Positions 5,438 to 9,264 of a stretch of DNA of 9,264 bases are shown here, piece by piece. Below the pieces are notes generated by a model that was not told where the DNA came from, did not search any database, and saw only the letters and a list, made by a program, of their open reading frames with translations. How positions within the stretch are numbered: position 1 is the stretch's first letter; the number at the start of each line of letters is the position of its first letter. The stretch is from NCBI GenBank assembly GCA_020631035.1, contig JAHDIA010000202.1, positions 1-9,264 on the forward strand, written 5' to 3'. The stretch is from Chitinophagales bacterium (GTDB taxonomy: Bacteria; Bacteroidota; Bacteroidia; Chitinophagales; UBA2359). The position numbers and the translations under genes were made by a program.

Positions 5438-5887
5438 ATGGAAAATTTACCAAACAAAAAAGCTTTACTTACACTCTCTGCCTTTGTGGTCATCAACTGT
5501 ACAAGCTGTTCTAAGGATGCAACAGACAAGTTAACGGATGGTACTTGGAATCTTGTTCGTTACAACAACCAATCTATTGCTGAATTAGAAGCAGAACAAG
5601 GAATCAGTGATTTTGTCTATACTTTTGAATTTGAAGAGGATGGACATTTCAATGTTTTGTATAGTTATACTGATGATGGTGATTTAGAAACCTACAACTA
5701 TTCTCTTTTTTGGGAATGGGTAGATGAGGACAATACCCAAATAGCCTTTAGAGAATCACCAAATGATGAAGATGTATCTATTATTTATGTCAATGAATTA
5801 ACCAAGTCTAAATTAGACATAAGGCTCGATGCAGAAGGAACCCCAAATGATGTTTCGGATGATTGGGAAATGGAGTTTGAGAGATAA
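5438..5887 (+). CDS. Lipocalin-like surface lipoprotein, paralog 5
   Basis: The product has 149 residues. The signal peptide (MENLPNKKALLTLSAFVVIN) ends CTS-C24, a better lipobox than in paralogs 1, 2 and 4, followed by SKDATDKLTDGTW; K-D of the export signal is kept but the second acid is Ala. Body motifs are FEFEEDGHF (63-71), WEWVDED (92-98), VNELTKSKLDI (118-128) and TPNDVSDDWEMEFER (135-149). The last 32 bp, up to the first base of the stop codon, are identical to the end of paralog 1 (3636-3667 and 5854-5885). The middle is rich in Asp and Glu, as in the whole family. It is the last of the array and converges on the thiolase gene. Function is unknown; lipocalin-like by pattern. Confidence 0.85.
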   Translation: MENLPNKKALLTLSAFVVINCTSCSKDATDKLTDGTWNLVRYNNQSIAELEAEQGISDFVYTFEFEEDGHFNVLYSYTDDGDLETYNYSLFWEWVDEDNTQIAFRESPNDEDVSIIYVNELTKSKLDIRLDAEGTPNDVSDDWEMEFER

Positions 5888-5906
5888 AAATTGAAGATTC
5901 AAAATT
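5884..5906 (+). repeat. AT-rich spacer repeat after a stop codon, copy 2
   Basis: Identical to 4751-4773 over 23 bp. Here it overlaps the last two codons of lipoprotein 5, including its stop. A second, imperfect unit follows at once (TTGAAGACTCAAAATTAG), so the element looks like a short tandem that has been shortened elsewhere. Confidence 0.65.
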
Positions 5907-5930
5907 GAAGACTCAAAATTAGAAAATTAA

Positions 5931-5964
5931 ATCCCCCCCACAGCTTAGCTGTGTGGGGGATTCT
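5931..5964. terminator. Hairpin between lipoprotein 5 and thiolase
   Basis: Arms 5931-5945 and 5947-5961 pair with one mismatch (5938 with 5954), around the same ACAGCT/AGCTGT core. The plus side continues as TTCTTTATT and the minus side as TTTAATTTTC. It lies between two convergent genes and probably ends both transcripts. The left arm has seven Cs. Confidence 0.75.
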
Positions 5965-6029
5965 TTATTCATAAGCGGCACGAAACATTACACACCACTA
6001 AGTAATCTTAAATTTTAAATCTCAAATTT

Positions 6030-7202
6030 TCAATTAAGTAATTCAAAGATTCCCGCAATACCCTGACCTCCACCAACACAAGCCGTAACCATTCCGTACT
6101 TCTGTTCTCTTCTTCTCATTTCATTGAACAATTGCGTAGACAATTTCGCTCCAGTACAACCCAATGGGTGACCCAAAGCAATTGCCCCACCATTGACATT
6201 CACAATATCAGGATTCAAACCAGCCTCTTGAATCACCGCCAAAGACTGAGCGGCAAAAGCCTCGTTCAATTCGATTTGCTCAATATCGTCTAGTTTCAAA
6301 CCAGCTTGCTTCAATGCTTTGGGAATCGCCTTACAAGGACCAATACCCATATACAAAGGATCAACCCCTGCAAGCGCACAAGACGCCAAACGAGCAATTG
6401 GTTCTAAGTTCAACTTCTTAACCATTTCCTCACTCATCACCATCACAAAAGCAGCACCATCTGAGGTTTGCGAAGAGTTACCAGCCGTTACAATTCCTTT
6501 ATTCGCAAACACAGGACGCAATCTAGCCAATGCCTCCACAGTCGTATCACGTCTTACACCTTCATCCATCGAAACCGTATGCTCCGACTCTTGACGCTTA
6601 CCATCTTTCACAAAGACTTCCTTTACAGTCACAGGAACAATCTCACTGTCAAATTTACCCGCATCAATCGCAGCAGCAGCCTTTAAGTGAGAATTGTAAG
6701 CAAACTCATCAGAAGCTTCCCTACTAATTTTGTATTTCTCTCCAACCGCTTCTGCCGTTGTTCCCATACCAACCACATAGTTAGGCGTCTTAGATGCTAC
6801 CTCGTAACTAGGAGACAATTTATAACCTGTCATAGGAATCTTACTCATACTCTCTGTACCACCTGCGATGTAACAATGACCCAATCCTGCACGAATTTTC
6901 GCAACAGCAATAGAGATTGTTTCCAATCCAGAGGCACAATAACGATTCACTGTCATACCAGGAACCGACTGTCCCAAAGCACGCACCGAAATCATACGAC
7001 CAATTTGCAAGCCTTGTTCCCCTTCAGGATTGGCACAACCCACAATTAGGTCGTCCACCAAAGCAGGATCAAAATCAGGCATTTGGTACAACATATACTT
7101 AATCACATCTACCGCCAAATCATCCGAGCGATAGTTTTTAAAACCGCCTTTTTTGGCTTTTGCAACAGCACTTCTATAGGCTTTTACAATATATGCTTCC
7201 AT
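6030..7202 (-). CDS. fadA: Acetyl-CoA C-acyltransferase (3-ketoacyl-CoA thiolase)
   Basis: The product has 390 residues, the usual thiolase length. It cleaves 3-ketoacyl-CoA with CoA to acetyl-CoA and a shortened acyl-CoA, the last step of the beta-oxidation cycle, in the cytoplasm. The catalytic set is complete: nucleophile C89 (NRYCASGLE), NEAF 313-316, H345 (GHPLG) and C375 (CVGGGQG), plus GGTESMS 114-120. The start MEAYIVKAYRSAV is the standard thiolase beginning. It lies downstream of, and on the same strand as, the hydroxyacyl-CoA dehydrogenase/hydratase gene, as in Bacillus fadNA, but with 422 nt in between, so it probably has its own promoter. A fully convincing promoter was not found; TATTTTTC at 7229-7236 (minus) is one mismatch from a -7 box. 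Biosynthetic acetoacetyl-CoA thiolases share these motifs, so the direction is inferred from the neighbour. Confidence 0.93.
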   Translation of the reverse strand: MEAYIVKAYRSAVAKAKKGGFKNYRSDDLAVDVIKYMLYQMPDFDPALVDDLIVGCANPEGEQGLQIGRMISVRALGQSVPGMTVNRYCASGLETISIAVAKIRAGLGHCYIAGGTESMSKIPMTGYKLSPSYEVASKTPNYVVGMGTTAEAVGEKYKISREASDEFAYNSHLKAAAAIDAGKFDSEIVPVTVKEVFVKDGKRQESEHTVSMDEGVRRDTTVEALARLRPVFANKGIVTAGNSSQTSDGAAFVMVMSEEMVKKLNLEPIARLASCALAGVDPLYMGIGPCKAIPKALKQAGLKLDDIEQIELNEAFAAQSLAVIQEAGLNPDIVNVNGGAIALGHPLGCTGAKLSTQLFNEMRRREQKYGMVTACVGGGQGIAGIFELLN

Positions 7203-7421
7203 TGTATTATTTTAATATTTATATTAATGAAAAATAACTTCTTATGAAGTCTTTGTAACATTTAAAACAATTAATTGGATATTTTTAGCAAAAAGATTTT
7301 TCAATATACAAAGAAAAAAACGGAGTCCTAGCAGCGCTAAGGCGAGTATTTTTGATTGCAGTAGATTGGAAAATATTGCAGCTAAAATTTTCTAGTAATT
7401 TTTTAACTGTTACTTTATTTT

Positions 7422-7512
7422 TGGGGCTTCCCCTGCGGGTCGGGCTATTCGTGGGTTCGCTTCGCTCCGTGCTGCGCACACTCCTTACAGTCGTCCACTA
7501 CTATCCCTAAGC
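7422..7512 (+). repeat. GC-rich modular intergenic repeat, copy B
   Basis: The block starts GGGGCTTCCCCTGCGGG, continues CGGGCTATTCGTGGG and a TTCGCTTCGCTCCGTGC middle, and ends CTCCTTACAGTC then CCACTACTATCCCTAAG. It follows the same beginning-middle-end template as 168-270, with a different middle. No transposase, target duplication or terminal inverted repeat was seen. Role unknown. Confidence 0.45.
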
Positions 7513-7590
7513 CGAAGTCCCACATCCTCAAAAGAGAACTTGCTCCCTTTCATATCTGTACCCATCCCCATCCGTTCCCACTCTACATTT

Positions 7591-7612
7591 CCCCCTCACT
7601 TCAGTGAGGGGG
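7591..7612 (-). terminator. Hairpin 12 nt past the fadN-like stop codon
   Basis: A perfect 10-bp inverted repeat, CCCCCTCACT (7591-7600) and AGTGAGGGGG (7603-7612), has a 2-nt centre. On the minus strand the sequence after it is AAATGTAGAG, with no T run, so it may stabilise the 3' end or end transcription by another route rather than act as a classic intrinsic terminator. GGACCAAGGGGG next to it resembles a half copy of the right arm. Confidence 0.5.
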
Positions 7613-7624
7613 ACCAAGGGGGTG

Positions 7625-9264
7625 CTAATTCCGCAAAGGCTTTCTCGTCATCAACATATGCTGAATACGATCCAAGGTCTTTTGCTCACCCGCCAAGCTC
7701 AAGAAAGCTTCTCTTTCAATATCCAATAGATACTGTTCAGATACTTTCTGCTCACCAGTCAAGTCGCCTCCACACAATACATAAGCCACTTTCTTGGCAA
7801 TCAAGGCATCGTGATCACTCGCATAGCGTCCCAAATGCAATCCGTTGACTGCTGTATACAAAGGAGCCAAACCAGCTCTACCCAATACGTGAACTTGTTT
7901 AGGAGCAGGTTGTGTGTAATTGTCTGCCAATTGCAAGACACGCTTCTTTGCCTCTCCGATATTGCGGCTAGTGTTTACAGCAATGCTGTCTCTATCGTGT
8001 AGTAAGTAATCATGTTGGAATGCCTCATTGGCTGAAGTCGCCACAGTTGCCAAAGCAATCGCCTTGAATTTCTCCAACAAAGTAGGAATCATCAAATCGC
8101 CTTCAAAGTATTTGTCAGACGCACGTAGGGCAAACTCTTTGGTTCCACCTCCACCTGGTAATAATCCAACGCCTACCTCAACCAAACCAATATAAGATTC
8201 AGCAGCAGCTACTACAGAATCGGCATGCATAGCCAACTCACAACCCCCACCAAATACAAAACCTTGTGTAGCAATGACCACAGGAATAGAAGAGTAACGC
8301 AAACGCATACTCACCTGTTGGAACTGATCGACCATTGTATCTAGTTCCTTAAAGTTTTTTTGTGAGATTTGCATCGCAATCAACATCAAATTGGCTCCTA
8401 CAGAGAAGTTCTTGGCATTGTTACCAATGACTAGACCTTTCCAACCTTCATCTTCTGCTTTCTGAATGGCATCTACAATCCCTTGTCCAATACCTGTACC
8501 AATGGCATTTCCTTTACTAGTAAACTCCAAACACATTACCCCATCTCCAATATCGTGTACAATACACTCACTGTTTTTGAGAACAGGTTCTTTTGATCTA
8601 AGCTTATCTAAAATAACGAACTCTTCTGTACCAGGAACAACCTTATAAGACTTGCTCTCAATATTGTAGTATTTCTGTTGACCATCTTCTATTTTGTAGA
8701 AGCTATCACAACCAGCTTTTAGCATCTCTCTTACCCAAGGAGCAACAGTTTCCCCTGCTTCCTCTGCTATCTTGATACCTTCTTCTACGCCTACCATATC
8801 CCATACTTGGAAAGTTCCATAATCCCAGGCATAACCTGCCACCATTGCATCGTCTACACTGTATAGGTGATCTGCAATTTCTGGAATACGATTAGAAGCA
8901 TAAGCAAACAAACCACCAAAGTAAGTTTTCAAGTATTTCCCACCTTTATCATCTGTTTCAAAAATGGCTTTCAAACGCTTGGGAAGATTCTCTATAGACT
9001 TGGCTTTTTTCAAGCTATCTAGTTTGGGCTTCTCACTAGGACGGTACTCGCAAGTGTTTAAGTCCAATGCCATAATGACGCGCTTGCCTTTCTCGTCTCT
9101 TTGGTCGGTCTTTTTATAGAAACCTTGTCCGCTCTTGTTTCCATAGAATTTATTGTCCAATAAGAACTTCATAAATTTAGGACCGTAGTTTTGTTCTTTC
9201 AAACGCTTTACATACTCATCCTCTGGACAATTGTTGACGACACCTTGTAGCACCTTGTCTCCTG
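7625..9264 (-). CDS. fadN: 3-hydroxyacyl-CoA dehydrogenase / enoyl-CoA hydratase fusion (5' end cut off)
   Basis: About 546 residues are visible; the frame stays open to the window edge. The GTG at 9251-9253 is an internal Val, not a start. Counting from that Val as residue 1, SGQGFYKK (41-48) ends the first dehydrogenase C-terminal domain, and DDAMVAGYAWDYGTFQVWDMVG (134-155) belongs to the second. From about 227 a crotonase domain follows: NFSVGANL (282-289) for the oxyanion hole, GGGCE with E339, and GLVEVG with E359 as the likely catalytic glutamates. It ends EREAFLSLAGEQKT...KPLRN, like the FadN family (usually about 780-800 residues). The NAD-binding domain, about 250 residues, lies outside. 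It hydrates enoyl-CoA and oxidises 3-hydroxyacyl-CoA, feeding the thiolase. The order differs from E. coli FadB, where the hydratase comes first. Confidence 0.92.
   Translation of the reverse strand, partial: GDKVLQGVVNNCPEDEYVKRLKEQNYGPKFMKFLLDNKFYGNKSGQGFYKKTDQRDEKGKRVIMALDLNTCEYRPSEKPKLDSLKKAKSIENLPKRLKAIFETDDKGGKYLKTYFGGLFAYASNRIPEIADHLYSVDDAMVAGYAWDYGTFQVWDMVGVEEGIKIAEEAGETVAPWVREMLKAGCDSFYKIEDGQQKYYNIESKSYKVVPGTEEFVILDKLRSKEPVLKNSECIVHDIGDGVMCLEFTSKGNAIGTGIGQGIVDAIQKAEDEGWKGLVIGNNAKNFSVGANLMLIAMQISQKNFKELDTMVDQFQQVSMRLRYSSIPVVIATQGFVFGGGCELAMHADSVVAAAESYIGLVEVGVGLLPGGGGTKEFALRASDKYFEGDLMIPTLLEKFKAIALATVATSANEAFQHDYLLHDRDSIAVNTSRNIGEAKKRVLQLADNYTQPAPKQVHVLGRAGLAPLYTAVNGLHLGRYASDHDALIAKKVAYVLCGGDLTGEQKVSEQYLLDIEREAFLSLAGEQKTLDRIQHMLMTRKPLRN

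Larger units (their letters stand above)
7203..7624. other. Long non-coding gap between the two beta-oxidation genes
   Basis: No gene is supported in these 422 bases. Bases 7203-7320 are AT-rich and should hold the thiolase promoter; a short inverted repeat ACTTC-TTAT-GAAGT lies at 7237-7250. Bases 7320-7346 form a small GC-rich island with an imperfect inverted repeat (CCTAGC-AGC-GCTAAGG). Bases 7422-7512 are a GC-rich repeat, and 7591-7612 a hairpin just past the upstream gene. The stretch 7513-7590 is pyrimidine-rich on the plus strand with no recognisable signal. Confidence 0.6.

Noticed and set aside
4147..5964. CRISPR-like array from the regularly recurring palindromes
   Set aside because: Spacing is 500-640 bases with genes in between, and the repeats are terminator-like hairpins of unequal length.
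7285..7479. Minus-strand open frame of 64 codons
   Set aside because: It lies in the repeat-rich gap between the beta-oxidation genes, is low in hydrophobic pattern and has no family resemblance.
9251..9253. GTG as a start codon for the dehydrogenase/hydratase
   Set aside because: The frame is open to the window edge and the visible part begins inside the dehydrogenase domain, so this is an internal valine.

Overview
The window looks like chromosomal DNA from a marine-type Bacteroidota, possibly a Saprospiria member such as Aureispira. That placement is inference. It rests on AT-rich intergenic DNA, almost no Shine-Dalgarno sequences, one promoter of the Bacteroidota type (TTTG-N20-TAnnTTTG), 'CSKDD' lipoproteins that match the Bacteroidota surface-export signal, and modular GC-rich intergenic repeats. 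No RNA gene, CRISPR array, transposase or phage gene was seen.

Layout. (1) 1-155: the 3' end of an unrecognised plus-strand gene with an acidic tail. A GC-rich repeat block follows, then a strong two-way terminator. (2) 394-2874, minus: a secreted vanadium-haloperoxidase/PAP2-fold protein with the complete vanadate-binding residue set and two C-terminal GWN repeats. (3) 2875-3216: a divergent intergenic region with another GC-rich block. (4) 3217-5887, plus: five consecutive paralogous small lipoproteins, lipocalin-like by pattern. The first two overlap by a stop/start. Each later unit is leader + gene + AT-rich spacer + hairpin with the shared core ACAGCT...AGCTGT. (5) 6030-7202 and 7625-9264, both minus: a thiolase and the C-terminal two thirds of a 3-hydroxyacyl-CoA dehydrogenase/enoyl-CoA hydratase fusion. 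They are separated by about 420 nt of non-coding, repeat-bearing DNA.

How the genes work together. The fusion protein and the thiolase supply the hydration, dehydrogenation and thiolysis steps of fatty-acid beta-oxidation, in the same order as fadN-fadA of Bacillus. The five lipoproteins are a local gene-family expansion with clear signs of recombination between copies: an 88-bp identity between copies 1 and 4, a 39-bp identity between copies 2 and 4, and a 32-bp identity between copies 1 and 5. Four of the five share a leader motif 9-11 nt before the start codon. Their function is unknown. The most interesting part of the window is this lipoprotein array, with its repeated leader, hairpins and export signals.
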